Assembly: GCF_014651135.1 (NCBI RefSeq)
Contig: NZ_BMWH01000015.1
Location: 106,457-170,456, forward strand
DNA: 64,000 bases
Direction of reading: 5' to 3'
Origin: Streptomyces echinoruber
GTDB taxonomy: Bacteria; Actinomycetota; Actinomycetes; Streptomycetales; Streptomycetaceae
The position numbers were made by a program, and so were the translations under genes. Positions 8,299 to 17,158 of the stretch are shown piece by piece. The notes beneath the pieces were generated by a model. It was not told the origin of the DNA and ran no database searches. It saw only the letters and a program-made list of their open reading frames with translations. Within the stretch, counting starts at the first letter, position 1, and the number at the start of each line of letters is the position of its first letter.

Positions 8299-8397
8299 GT
8301 GGTGGCCGGCGCGGTGTTCTGGTGGCTCGACGGCGACGGCAGGTTGTGGGAGTCGCTGGAACCGCTGGTCACGCTGCTGGACATCGACGCCGGCTGA
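8299..8397 (+). other. Possible 32-residue ORF or gene remnant
   Basis: GTG GTG start, reading VVAGAVFWWLDGDGRL and ending LLDIDAG, with a hairpin directly after the stop. Composition is protein-like, but it could be the tail of a lost gene. It lies between two minus-strand genes of the island. Confidence 0.25.
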
Positions 8398-8414
8398 AAC
8401 GGCGAAAACGCGAA

Positions 8415-8450
8415 AGCCGGGCTCCCGTCATCCGGCGGGGGTTCCCGGCT
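8415..8450 (+). terminator. Hairpin after the small ORF
   Basis: AGCCGGG and CCCGGCT arms enclose a 22-nt GC-rich loop. There is no T-run, as is common in Streptomyces. Confidence 0.4.
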
Positions 8451-8496
8451 CCACTTCCAGCGCCCCAGGGGGTGCGGCCCTTCCAGTGTGGCAGGA

Positions 8497-8536
8497 GGCC
8501 GCCCCTTGCACGCTCGGGGCAGCGGAAGGGGCGGCC
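8497..8536 (-). terminator. Terminator of the left island operon
   Basis: GGCCGCCCCTT and AAGGGGCGGCC arms (11 bp perfect) lie 10 bp beyond the NUDIX stop codon, so the operon probably ends here before the zinc-ribbon gene. Confidence 0.7.
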
Positions 8537-8545
8537 GGTTGGGGG

Positions 8546-9097
8546 TCAGCGGAGGGCTGCGGCGATGCGGTGCCGGAGGCGTTCGTCGCTGAGGGTGTCG
8601 AGGTCTCGCCAGGCGGCGTCGATGACCTCTTCGGTCTGGAGCTGCCCGATGTCGGCGGTGGTGCGGAACAGGTAGCGGAAGTCGATGTGCTGGTGGTCGG
8701 GCTCGCCTTTGGCGTCGTTGGCGGGGATGGGGTGGACGTCGAGGTGGAGAGGGCCGTCGCCGGCCGGGGCGACGCTCTCGGCGGGGATGCCGGTCTCCTC
8801 GGTCAGCTCGCGCCGGGCGGCGTCCAGCAGGGTGGCGTCGCCGGGTTCGAGGTGTCCGCCGGGCAGGAGCCACTTGTCCAGGGCGAGGTGGTGGATGTGC
8901 AGGATGCGCCCCTCCGGGTCGGCGAGGATCGCGCCGGCGGTGGCGTGTCCGCGGAACTCGGTTCGGCTGGTGAGGTCGGCTCCGGCGTCCAGCAGGGCGA
9001 TGACGGGGGCGAGGATGGTCTTCTCGCCCGGGTGAGCGTCGAGGTAGTCGTTGACGGTGGCGCGGGTGTGGTCTGCCGTGATGGCCAAATCGATCAC
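8546..9097 (-). CDS. NUDIX hydrolase of the island
   Basis: 183 residues with a Nudix box GHLEPGDATLLDAARRELTE followed by ETGI. The box fits G-x5-[E]-x7-REUxEExGU except that Asp stands in the first Glu position. NUDIX enzymes cleave nucleoside diphosphates linked to another group. The substrate here is not readable, but the neighbouring adenosylhomocysteinase-like gene suggests a nucleotide or adenosyl compound. Its ATG overlaps the upstream stop (ATGA, 4 bp), so the two are coupled. An N-terminal 50-residue helical extension (TVNDYLDAHPGEKTILAPVI) precedes the catalytic fold. Confidence 0.88.
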   Translation of the reverse strand: MIDLAITADHTRATVNDYLDAHPGEKTILAPVIALLDAGADLTSRTEFRGHATAGAILADPEGRILHIHHLALDKWLLPGGHLEPGDATLLDAARRELTEETGIPAESVAPAGDGPLHLDVHPIPANDAKGEPDHQHIDFRYLFRTTADIGQLQTEEVIDAAWRDLDTLSDERLRHRIAAALR

Positions 9098-10215
9098 CTG
9101 TTGAAGTAGGAGAGCCAGGTTGCCGCGATGGCGGCTCGGTCGGCCGCGGGGACCTCGTGGATGCCGGGGGCGAGGTCACCGCGGGTGAGCATCCTGATCG
9201 AGGCGAGTATCTCGGCCTGGACCAGGAAGATGAACGGCCCGACGCTGGCGCCGTGCAGGAAGTTGACAGCGTTCCCGCCGTTGGCCAGGTAGAAGTAGTG
9301 GCCGGTGGTCTGGTAGCGGGTGACGTGCTCGCCGGCCATCGCGCGGGTGTAGACCTCCGGGAGCCCGGCCAGCTCCAGTTCGTCCTCGCTGGAGGTGACG
9401 GTGGCGACGTAGGCACCGTTGCGCAGGTGGGGGAAGTCCTCGCCGCGCAAGGAGACCGCGCCGGTCGCGCAGAGCACGAGCCCGGCCCCGGTGAGCGCGC
9501 TCTCGCGGTCGCGGGCGACGGTGAAGCCCTGGGCCAGGGCCTGGGTGCGGCGGACGGGGTCGATGTCGAAGACGGTGACCTGGACGCCCTTGGCGTGCAG
9601 CAGCCGGGCGATGGAGGAGCCGAGCTTGCCGAAGCCGATGACCAGGGCGGGGCGGCCGTGGAGGATGTCGCCGCGTCCGCGCATGACGGCCTCGGTGGAG
9701 AAGACCACGGACTGGCCGACGAGGAAGTCCTCGGGGTCCTTCAGCGGCGAGCGGGCGACCGAGATCACCGGGCAGGGCAGCTTGTCCAGGTCCTGGTAGC
9801 GGCGGTGGCCGTTCTCGGTGTCCTCGACCACTCCGAGGAGCCGGCCGGAGAAGCGCGCGTGCACCTCGGCGAGGCTGGGGGCGAAGTAGCCGCCGACGTC
9901 CAGCAGCACCAGGTCCTCCCCGGCCGCCCGGGACTCCAGGTAGTCCAGCGCCGCGTCGGGGTCGGCGAACAGGTCGCGGGAGAGCGTGTCGACGGGGACG
10001 GTGTGCTCGACTTCGCGCCGCGCGGCGGGGCTGATCGACTTGGGCTTGGGCAGCACCGCCCGCAGCCGGCTCATGGCCGCGACCGCGCGGATGAAGGCGG
10101 GCCGCTCCGGCAGCAGGTGGGTGACCAGGAAGGAGGTGGCCTGCTCGTCGGGGGCGAACCGGGCTGCGATCTTGGCGAAGTAGGCGTCCAGCCGGGCGCG
10201 TTCGAAGGATTCCAT
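9094..10215 (-). CDS. Adenosylhomocysteinase-like NAD-binding protein
   Basis: 373 residues. The central Rossmann segment (RPALVIGFGKLGSSIARLLH, then VTVFDIDPVRRTQAL) matches the NAD domain of S-adenosylhomocysteine hydrolases. The ANGGNAVNFLHGASVG stretch matches the SAHH NGxPVNFxxG region. The N-terminal substrate half (about 1-170) differs from true SAHH, which is also about 50-100 residues longer, and I do not see its usual catalytic Lys/Asp set. A DVGGYFAPSL motif may be an acidic substrate loop. It probably acts on an adenosyl or other nucleoside ligand. The start has GAGAGGGAAC upstream. The gene is coupled to the NUDIX gene. Confidence 0.8.
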   Translation of the reverse strand: MESFERARLDAYFAKIAARFAPDEQATSFLVTHLLPERPAFIRAVAAMSRLRAVLPKPKSISPAARREVEHTVPVDTLSRDLFADPDAALDYLESRAAGEDLVLLDVGGYFAPSLAEVHARFSGRLLGVVEDTENGHRRYQDLDKLPCPVISVARSPLKDPEDFLVGQSVVFSTEAVMRGRGDILHGRPALVIGFGKLGSSIARLLHAKGVQVTVFDIDPVRRTQALAQGFTVARDRESALTGAGLVLCATGAVSLRGEDFPHLRNGAYVATVTSSEDELELAGLPEVYTRAMAGEHVTRYQTTGHYFYLANGGNAVNFLHGASVGPFIFLVQAEILASIRMLTRGDLAPGIHEVPAADRAAIAATWLSYFNR

Positions 10216-10273
10216 GGCTGTTCCCTCTCATCCGTCAGCGCGGACCGTGCAGGGGAGGCTGAGGCTGGGGTGG

Positions 10274-10750
10274 TCAGGTGGTGCGGGCGAGGCCGAACAG
10301 CAGGCGGCCGGCGGCGAGGGCGGTGTCCAGGTAAGCGTCGACGCGGGCGGCGTCGGCGGATCTGGGCAGGGGGTCCAGGCCGACCGTCACCGCGGCCTCG
10401 CCGGAGGCGGTGACCAGGGCGGTCCAGCGGGGGTGGGTGGGCAGCCGCAGCCCGTAGCGGGCGCCGTGAAAGCGCATCAGCACCCAGTCGCCGACGACCT
10501 GGAGCCGCTCGGGCAGGAGAGGCAGGCGGTCGCGGGCTTGGGCCAGGCCGCCGAGCGCGTCGGCGATCAGCCGCATCCGGGCCTCGATCGCTTCCGGGGT
10601 GTCGCGGCCGGTGCGGCCGGGCGGGTGGGCGAGCAGGACGTGGGCGAGGTCCCGGCCGTCGGGCGCCGTGCCGGGCCAGGTCCAGGCACCGAGCGAGGCC
10701 AGCAGTCCCGGTCTCGGTCCGGTGCCCGGCGGCAGGGTGCGGGTCAGCAT
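10274..10750 (-). CDS. Unrecognised 158-residue protein of the island
   Basis: No family recognised. It is soluble, with a helical middle (AIEARMRLIADALGGLAQAR), a central GDWVLMRFHGARYGLRLP strand set and a C-terminal helix rich in Ala/Leu. The ATG overlaps the end of the upstream HATPase gene (ATG at 10750, stop at 10744-10746), so the two are coupled. It is followed 58 bp later by the adenosylhomocysteinase-like gene. Context places it as a component of the island's left operon. Confidence 0.75.
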   Translation of the reverse strand: MLTRTLPPGTGPRPGLLASLGAWTWPGTAPDGRDLAHVLLAHPPGRTGRDTPEAIEARMRLIADALGGLAQARDRLPLLPERLQVVGDWVLMRFHGARYGLRLPTHPRWTALVTASGEAAVTVGLDPLPRSADAARVDAYLDTALAAGRLLFGLARTT

Positions 10751-11157
10751 GCCGCCTCCCGGACGGTCGCGGTCTTGAACCGCGTCCAGACGATCTTCCC
10801 CGAGGGCTGCCGGTCGCAGACGCCCCACTCGTCGGCGAGCTGCTCGACGATCAGCAGCCCCCGCCCGGAGGCGTCCGACGGGTCGGTGTGCCGGACGTGC
10901 GGCCGCTGCCCGCCGCGGCGGCTGTCGTGCACTTCGAGAAGGACGAAGTCGTCCTCGGCCGTGAGCCGAACCAGGAATCCGAGCCCGGGTTCGGCGCCGT
11001 GCAGGAGCGCGTGGGAAGCCAGCTCGGAGACACACAGCCGGATGTCCTCCGCGGGTCCGGCCAGTCCCCAGGCCGTCAAGGTCGCCGTCGCGAAGTCCCG
11101 GGCCAGTCCCACGGACTCGGCTTTCGGTTCGAAGTAGTGCTGCGTCACCTCGGTCAT
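10744..11157 (-). CDS. HATPase-domain protein (RsbW/SpoIIAB-like), altered N-box
   Basis: 137 residues with the layout of Streptomyces anti-sigma-type ATP-binding proteins. The N-box region reads SELASHALLHG, where family members usually have SELVTNALRHG, so the Mg-binding Asn is a His here. The G1-like LLEVHDSRRGG and G2-like SGRGLLIVEQLADEWGV are present, and it ends KIVWTRF. Such proteins bind ATP and hold a sigma or anti-anti-sigma partner in the cytosol. The Asn change may weaken ATP or Mg binding. The operon starts 9 bp upstream with the resolvase-like gene. Confidence 0.85.
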   Translation of the reverse strand: MTEVTQHYFEPKAESVGLARDFATATLTAWGLAGPAEDIRLCVSELASHALLHGAEPGLGFLVRLTAEDDFVLLEVHDSRRGGQRPHVRHTDPSDASGRGLLIVEQLADEWGVCDRQPSGKIVWTRFKTATVREAAC

Positions 11158-11166
11158 GGCGGTCCT

Positions 11167-11592
11167 TCAGGTCTCCGCGTCCAGGGCCGGGCTGCGGCGG
11201 CAGGCCCGGCCGGTGCTGGGCTGGCCGGCCGCGCGGTGACCTGCCGGCCGGGGCCGGCGGCGGCCGCGGACCAGCAGCAGCCGGGCTCCGGCCGACTCGA
11301 TCCGCCGGGTGCGCTCGGCGGCTATCGCCTTGGGCCCGAGATGGGAGGCGGCCGGCAGCACCACGCCGTAGGTGTCGGGCAGCGCGAGGACGTCCAGCAG
11401 CCCGGTGAACGCGACCGCCGCCGCGGGGGAGCGTTCGGTGAACACCCCGGCCAGCAGCAGCTCGTGCTGGCGGCAGTACTCCTCCAGCGATGTGGCCAGG
11501 GCCTGCTGGCGGGCCGTCGAGGCCCGCACCGGCCGCAGGTAGCCGTAGACGACCGGGCCGGCGACGGGGCGGTGCTCGGTGAGGGGTTCCAC
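11167..11592 (-). CDS. Resolvase-like small protein, probably catalytically altered
   Basis: 141 residues from the GTG at 11592. The N-terminus VVYGYLRPVRASTARQQALA, then SLEEYCRQHELLLAGVFTER and YGVVLPAASHLG, resemble the N-terminal fold of serine recombinases. The usual Y-x-R-V-S spacing is disturbed, and no DNA-binding C-terminal domain is present; instead there is a basic Arg/Pro tail. Many Streptomyces carry such short degenerate resolvase-like proteins of unknown role. It is the first gene of the left island operon. Starts up to 11727 are possible, but they would run into the divergent gene. Confidence 0.6.
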   Translation of the reverse strand: MEPLTEHRPVAGPVVYGYLRPVRASTARQQALATSLEEYCRQHELLLAGVFTERSPAAAVAFTGLLDVLALPDTYGVVLPAASHLGPKAIAAERTRRIESAGARLLLVRGRRRPRPAGHRAAGQPSTGRACRRSPALDAET

Positions 11593-11725
11593 TGCGGACC
11601 GTCCAAAAGGGTGGGTCGGGGAGGGGAGTCCCTTCGAGCCTGATCCCAGCTCACCGGCGGGGAAATGACCCGCTGTTGCACTTCCGTGGCACTTTCGTCC
11701 CCCCGGCCGCGCGGGTGGTGCTTCC
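11593..11725. promoter_or_regulatory. Divergent promoter region of the island's two operons
   Basis: About 130 bp separate the leftward resolvase-like operon from the rightward HTH-TPR operon. Both must be driven from here. I see no clear palindrome, but the HTH-TPR product at 11726 is the obvious candidate for binding it. Confidence 0.5.
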
Positions 11726-12850
11726 ATGGCGAGCGGAAGGGAGCGACGCGTGGCGACCGTGCATCACTGGACCGGTCTGGAGGCCCGGGCCCTGCGTCTG
11801 GCCCTGCGGATGAGCGTCCGCGCGTTCGCCGAACACCTCGGCGTCGGGGTCCGCACCGTCTCCAAATGGGAGAAGCTCCTCACCGGCACCGAGCCCCGCC
11901 CGGACACCCAGGCGATCTTGGACACCGCGCTGGCCCGCGCGGACCCCGCGGTCCACCTGCGGTTCGAGACGAACCTGTCCGAGGCCGGCCGCCCCGCTGC
12001 GGGGCTGAGCCGACGGGTGACGGTGACCGGCCCGCGGGCCTGGGAGTACGAGTCGTGGACCGACGACCTGGACCGGGCCGTGGTCGCCCTGGCCCGGCAG
12101 AACTTCGCCTTCGCCGACAACCTGCTGGGCCGCTGGCTGGTCCGCTTCACCCCGGCCGAACTGGACGACAAGGGCCTGTATCTGTTCGCCCGCTCCACCG
12201 CCCTGCTCGGCGACCTGCGACGCGACCAAGGGGCGGTGATCGGCCCGATGTCGGCCCAGCGCTCCTATGCCGGCGCCCGCTCGGTGTTCACCCAGCTCGA
12301 CATCCCCCGCCGCGTCGCCCAGCTCGACCTGTCCCTGGCAGTGGTCGCGGAGATGTCCGGCAACCTGGCGGCCGCCGCCCGCCACTACGAAACCCTCGCC
12401 GTCGACGACCGGCTCTCCCGCCGCGACCGGGCCCGGGCCCGGCTGTGGGTGGGCACCGCGCTGAGCAAGGACGGCAACCACGACTACGCCGCCCGCGTCA
12501 TGCTCGCCGCGACCCGCGAGTTCGAAGACCTCTGCGAGCCCGAGGACTGGTCCGTCGCCCACCAGAAGCTTGCCCTCGCCCACCGCGGCGCCGGCCATCT
12601 GGACCAGGCCCTGCACTTCATCGACATCGCCCGCAGCACCGCCACGACCGACTCGCCCATGCAGAAAGTGCGGTTGGACACCGCTCACGGTCACATCCTG
12701 CTGTCCGACCCGGCAACCCGGGATGATGGGCTGCGGGTGCTGGAGAACGCCGCGAAGCTGGCCGCCAAGGTCGGCCTGAGCCACCAGCTCAGCAGCATCG
12801 AGGGCATCCGGATGACGACCGAAGGGGCAGCCGGCCCCCGGCGACGGTGA
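11726..12850 (+). CDS. Helix-turn-helix regulator with TPR-like repeats
   Basis: 374 residues. The N-terminal HTH (about 15-75: ALRMSVRAFAEHLGVGVRT, VSKWEKL) is of XRE type and recognises DNA. The rest is a helical solenoid of TPR-like repeats (NLAAAARHYETLAV, AHRGAGHLDQALHFIDIARS, GLRVLENAAKLAAKVG), typical of peptide- or protein-sensing regulators. It heads the rightward operon of the island and overlaps the YdcF-like gene region by a few bases. It is the likely regulator of both divergent operons; its signal is unknown. AGGGAGC lies near the ATG. Confidence 0.85.
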   Translation: MASGRERRVATVHHWTGLEARALRLALRMSVRAFAEHLGVGVRTVSKWEKLLTGTEPRPDTQAILDTALARADPAVHLRFETNLSEAGRPAAGLSRRVTVTGPRAWEYESWTDDLDRAVVALARQNFAFADNLLGRWLVRFTPAELDDKGLYLFARSTALLGDLRRDQGAVIGPMSAQRSYAGARSVFTQLDIPRRVAQLDLSLAVVAEMSGNLAAAARHYETLAVDDRLSRRDRARARLWVGTALSKDGNHDYAARVMLAATREFEDLCEPEDWSVAHQKLALAHRGAGHLDQALHFIDIARSTATTDSPMQKVRLDTAHGHILLSDPATRDDGLRVLENAAKLAAKVGLSHQLSSIEGIRMTTEGAAGPRRR

Positions 12851-12864
12851 CCAGGGAGAAGCCA

Positions 12865-13533
12865 GTGACGGACAACCAGCGGGCCATCACCGACGAGCAG
12901 CGGCGGCAGGCCATGCTGATCTGGGACTACCACCAGATGCACCACCAGGTCCGGCCGTGCGACGCGGCGATCGGCCTGGGCAGCCACGACCTCGGCGTCG
13001 CCGCCTTCGCCGCCCGCCTGTATCTGGCCGGGCTCTTCCCGACCCTGGTGTTCACTGGCGGCAACAGCCCCACCACCGCCGCCCGCTTCCCCCGCGGCGA
13101 GGCGGTGCACTACCGCGAGCACGCCATCGAACTCGGGGTGCCCGACTCCGCGATCCTGCTGGAGCCCAAGGCCGGCAACACCGGGCAGAACATCATCTTC
13201 TCCCGCGAGGTTCTGGCCGCCGCCGGGATCACCCCCGCCTCGGTGCTGCTGATCTCCAAGCCGTATATGGAACGACGCTCCTTCGCCACCGCCCGCAAGC
13301 TGTGGCCCGAAGTCGAGGTGGTCTGCGCCTCCGAGCCCCTGGAGTTCGACGACTACCTCAAGAGCATCGGCGACGAAGCCCTCGTCGTCGACATGCTCGT
13401 CGGCGACCTGCAGCGGGTGATCGAGTACCCCAAGCTCGGGTTCGCCATCGAGCAGACCGTCCCGGAGGACGTGCATGCCGCCTACCGATCACTCATCGAA
13501 GCCGGGTTCACCAGCCGCCTCATCCCCTCCTGA
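12865..13533 (+). CDS. YdcF-like (DUF218) protein of the island
   Basis: 222 residues from the GTG at 12865, which has GGGAGAAGCCA just upstream; an in-frame GTG at 12847 overlapping the previous stop is the alternative. The fold signature is clear: CDAAIGLGSHDLGVAAFAARL, then TLVFTGGNSPTT, an EAVHYREHAIELGVP helix and LEPKAGNTGQNI. DUF218 proteins are soluble or membrane-linked, with a Rossmann-like domain. E. coli YdcF has been reported to bind S-adenosylmethionine, which would fit the adenosyl theme of the neighbouring operon. There is no signal peptide or membrane helix here, so it is cytosolic. Confidence 0.85.
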   Translation: MTDNQRAITDEQRRQAMLIWDYHQMHHQVRPCDAAIGLGSHDLGVAAFAARLYLAGLFPTLVFTGGNSPTTAARFPRGEAVHYREHAIELGVPDSAILLEPKAGNTGQNIIFSREVLAAAGITPASVLLISKPYMERRSFATARKLWPEVEVVCASEPLEFDDYLKSIGDEALVVDMLVGDLQRVIEYPKLGFAIEQTVPEDVHAAYRSLIEAGFTSRLIPS

Positions 13534-14266
13534 CCTCCCGCCCCCCGGCGGGCTGTGCGCGATCCACCAGCCCAACCTCTTCCCGCGACTGACCACGCTG
13601 GCCAAGCTGTTCGCGGCGAACTACTGGATCGTCCTGGACGACGTCCAGTTCAACCGCCGCGACTACCAGCACCGCGCCCGCCTCGCGGCCCTGGACGACC
13701 CGCACCGGCGGCAGTGGCTCACCGTCCCCACCCACCTGCCCCAAGGCCGCCAGACGGCCATCCGCGACGCTGTGATCGCCGACCTGGACCGCTCCCGGCG
13801 GCGCGTGGCCCACATGCTGCCGCACTACTACCGCGCCAGCCCGCACTGGCCGGCCCTCGCCCGCGAACTGCCCTGCGTCCTCGACCAGTTCACCGCCACC
13901 GGCAAGACCGCCGACGTCGCCGAGGCATCCACCCGCATCCTGCTGGAACTCCTCGGCTGGAAAGGACCCATCCTCCGCAGCAGCCACCTGCCCGCCCGGC
14001 CCAGCCGCTCCCAGCGGCTCGCCGACCTCGCCCAGGCCACCGGCGCCCGCGGCTATCTGTGCGGGACCGGCGGCATGACATACCTGGACACCAGCGTGTT
14101 CACCGCCCGGGACATCACCGTCGTCCCCTTCCATCCCCCCGCGGGGATGCCCTGGGACGCGGGCAGGCGCATCAGCGCGATCCACGCACTGATGCGCCTC
14201 GGGCCCCAGGCCCTCGCCGAGCAGATGCAGGCCGCCGCCCGCAGCCAGTCGCGGCCTGCCGCCTGA
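13475..14266 (+). CDS. WbqC-like family protein of the island
   Basis: 263 residues. Family motifs: CAIHQPNLFPRLTTLAKLF at the N-terminus, WIVLDDVQFNRRDYQHRARL, a WLTVPTHLPQGR strand and a later GTGGMTYLD stretch. WbqC-type proteins occur in polysaccharide and secondary-metabolite clusters and are thought to modify amino groups; the reaction is not well defined. The ATG at 13475 has GGAGG 6 nt upstream and lies inside the end of the YdcF-like gene (59-bp overlap), so expression is coupled. It is the last intact gene of the rightward operon. Confidence 0.85.
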   Translation: MPPTDHSSKPGSPAASSPPDLPPPGGLCAIHQPNLFPRLTTLAKLFAANYWIVLDDVQFNRRDYQHRARLAALDDPHRRQWLTVPTHLPQGRQTAIRDAVIADLDRSRRRVAHMLPHYYRASPHWPALARELPCVLDQFTATGKTADVAEASTRILLELLGWKGPILRSSHLPARPSRSQRLADLAQATGARGYLCGTGGMTYLDTSVFTARDITVVPFHPPAGMPWDAGRRISAIHALMRLGPQALAEQMQAAARSQSRPAA

Positions 14267-14457
14267 AGTAGACGCTCGATCCCGTTGTGCGGCCTCACCC
14301 GTTTGGGTGTACCTGTTCCGCACAGGCCCCGCTCCCGTCCAGCTCACGACGCCACTGCGTCAGCCGCCGTCCGTAGAAACGATAGGGGCGGCAACCGGCC
14401 CCCACCTCCGCGCAACTACCTTTCGTGGTAACCAGATTGCCTTGCGTAAGGGATCTC
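14267..14457 (+). other. Short gap after the WbqC-like gene
   Basis: About 190 bp with no coding signal. It holds the leader of the truncated gene at 14458, with AAGGGATCTC before its ATG. Confidence 0.4.
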
Positions 14458-14810
14458 ATGGGCTACTCGGAGCAGGACATGCAGGAAGGTTGGACCCTGG
14501 TGGTCCGCGGCCGCACCAACCGGCTGGAGCTCGGCGACAAGCTGCTGGCCGTGACCGCCGCGAGCGGAGAGGGAGTGCTGGAACAGTTCTGCGACGAGAT
14601 CGGGCTCGGCGTGCGCTCGGGCCGCGACTACCGCCACGTCGCCCGAATGTGCACCCCGCCGCTGCGGGCGAAGATCGCAGCCGGCGGCGTCCTGATCAAC
14701 TACAGCATCCTGCGGGAGGGCGCCCGGCTCGGGCCGGGCGGGTGCCGGTCGACGAGGGCTGTCGCAAGCTGCTGGACCTGATCGGCCAGGCGGAGATCTG
14801 GAAGCGTTCC
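14458..14810 (+). pseudogene. Frameshifted fragment of a Streptomyces hypothetical (DUF6192-like)
   Basis: The ATG at 14458 opens MGYSEQDMQEGWTLVVRG, then LELGDKLLAV, and a helix GVRSGRDYRHVARMC, resembling small Streptomyces proteins that begin with a G-R-x-x-L-x-x-GD helix. Around 14745 the sensible reading changes frame (from ARLGPGG to VPVDEGCRKLLDLIGQAEIW). Soon after, about 14805, it runs into IS481-type sequence. Both the frameshift and the truncation suggest decay at the island's right edge. The family name is from memory and tentative. Confidence 0.5.
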
Positions 14811-15022
14811 GCGGCTCGTCGCAGGGACCAGTCGTCGTCCACGACGCAGCGGGCCAGACGCAGACGGCCGGTCTGGGTCAGGGGTGCGTTACGGTGGGGC
14901 ACGAGGGCCTTTCTGGTCGCCGGTGCAGATCTCGCAATCCACACCAGGCCAGAGGGCCCTCACCCATGTCAAGATCACACCTCAGTGATCGCTGTCACCC
15001 ATCTCCGTGGACGGAATACCTG
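14805..15022 (-). mobile_element. IS481-type transposase remnant, 5' end (right edge of island)
   Basis: On the minus strand a GTG at 14902 opens VPHRNAPLTQTGRLRLARC, followed by DWSLRRAAERFQIS, the typical helix-turn-helix start of IS481-family transposases. The reading breaks at about 14805. The upstream 120 bp (to 15022) matches the leader at 7357-7497, in the same orientation. No complete transposase or second terminal repeat remains. Confidence 0.7.
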
Positions 15023-15038
15023 GCCCCGGCAAACGCCG

Positions 15039-15076
15039 GAGGGCGGCACCCCCTGCTGCCAGGGAGTGCCGCCCTC
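15039..15076 (-). terminator. groEL2 terminator
   Basis: GAGGGCGGCAC and GTGCCGCCCTC arms (11 bp) lie 32 bp beyond the groEL2 stop. Confidence 0.85.
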
Positions 15077-15108
15077 GGTCGGACGGTCGATCAACCGGAA
15101 CCGGTCGA

Positions 15109-16734
<1,626 letters not shown>

Positions 16735-16860
16735 GTGAAGTGGTCCCTCCAGGACTGGGGGTGATGACTTCGGACCGCGCCCGCGCCCGCGACGGACGGC
16801 CCCCGACCGGCGGTTCCTTGCCCCAACCGGCCTGCGGACCTCACCGACCCGGTCCTTCGC

Positions 16861-16887
16861 TTGTCACTCTCACCTTCAGAGTGCTAA
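16861..16887 (-). promoter_or_regulatory. CIRCE operator 1 (HrcA site)
   Basis: TTGTCACTC, nine bases, GAGTGCTAA: one arm perfect, the other with two changes from TTAGCACTC. It is the promoter-distal (downstream) member of a tandem pair on groEL2. Confidence 0.9.
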
Positions 16888-16896
16888 CGCCAATGA

Positions 16897-16923
16897 TTAG
16901 CACTCGCCCTGGTCGAGTGCAAG
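16897..16923 (-). promoter_or_regulatory. CIRCE operator 2, overlapping the groEL2 promoter
   Basis: TTAGCACTC, nine bases, GAGTGCAAG. On the minus strand this contains a TTGCAC -35-like hexamer, with TAATCA 17 bp downstream as a -10 candidate. HrcA bound here would cover the promoter. The two CIRCE elements are separated by exactly nine bases, the same as each inner spacer. Confidence 0.9.
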
Positions 16924-17089
16924 CGCCTCCCCCCGACGACGGGCCCTCTCAGCCGCCCGCGAACAGGCCCCCGCGCCCCGCCCCGGGGTGCCGGGCGGCG
17001 CGGGCCCGGCGCGCCCGCACAAAGGTCCGCATCCCGCCGCCCGGCACGCACGCGGAAAGGTCCGCATCCCGCCGCCCGGCGCGCACGCG
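16924..17089. repeat. groEL2-cspA spacer with a 35-bp tandem duplication
   Basis: 17021-17055 and 17056-17090 are two near-identical 35-bp units (one base differs), beginning aaaggtccgcatcccgccgc. Otherwise the spacer is GC-rich and has no ORF I would support. Confidence 0.8.
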
Positions 17090-17123
17090 GAAGGGCCCGT
17101 ACCCCGCCGGGTACGGGCCCTTC
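17090..17123 (-). terminator. cspA terminator
   Basis: GAAGGGCCCGTACCC and GGGTACGGGCCCTTC form a perfect 15-bp stem with a CGCC loop, 36 bp after the cspA stop. Confidence 0.9.
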
Positions 17124-17158
17124 ACCGCAGATGCGCGGCGGATGTGCGGCGGATGCGT

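Noticed and set aside
7603..14266. Island as an integrative conjugative element or prophage
   Set aside because: No integrase, replication, transfer or structural genes are visible; only IS remnants and a degenerate resolvase-like protein.
16879..16905. Reading the groEL2 operator as a single GAGTGCTAA-N9-TTAGCACTC palindrome
   Set aside because: That is the inner halves of two adjacent CIRCE elements; each full site reads in the normal order with its outer arm.
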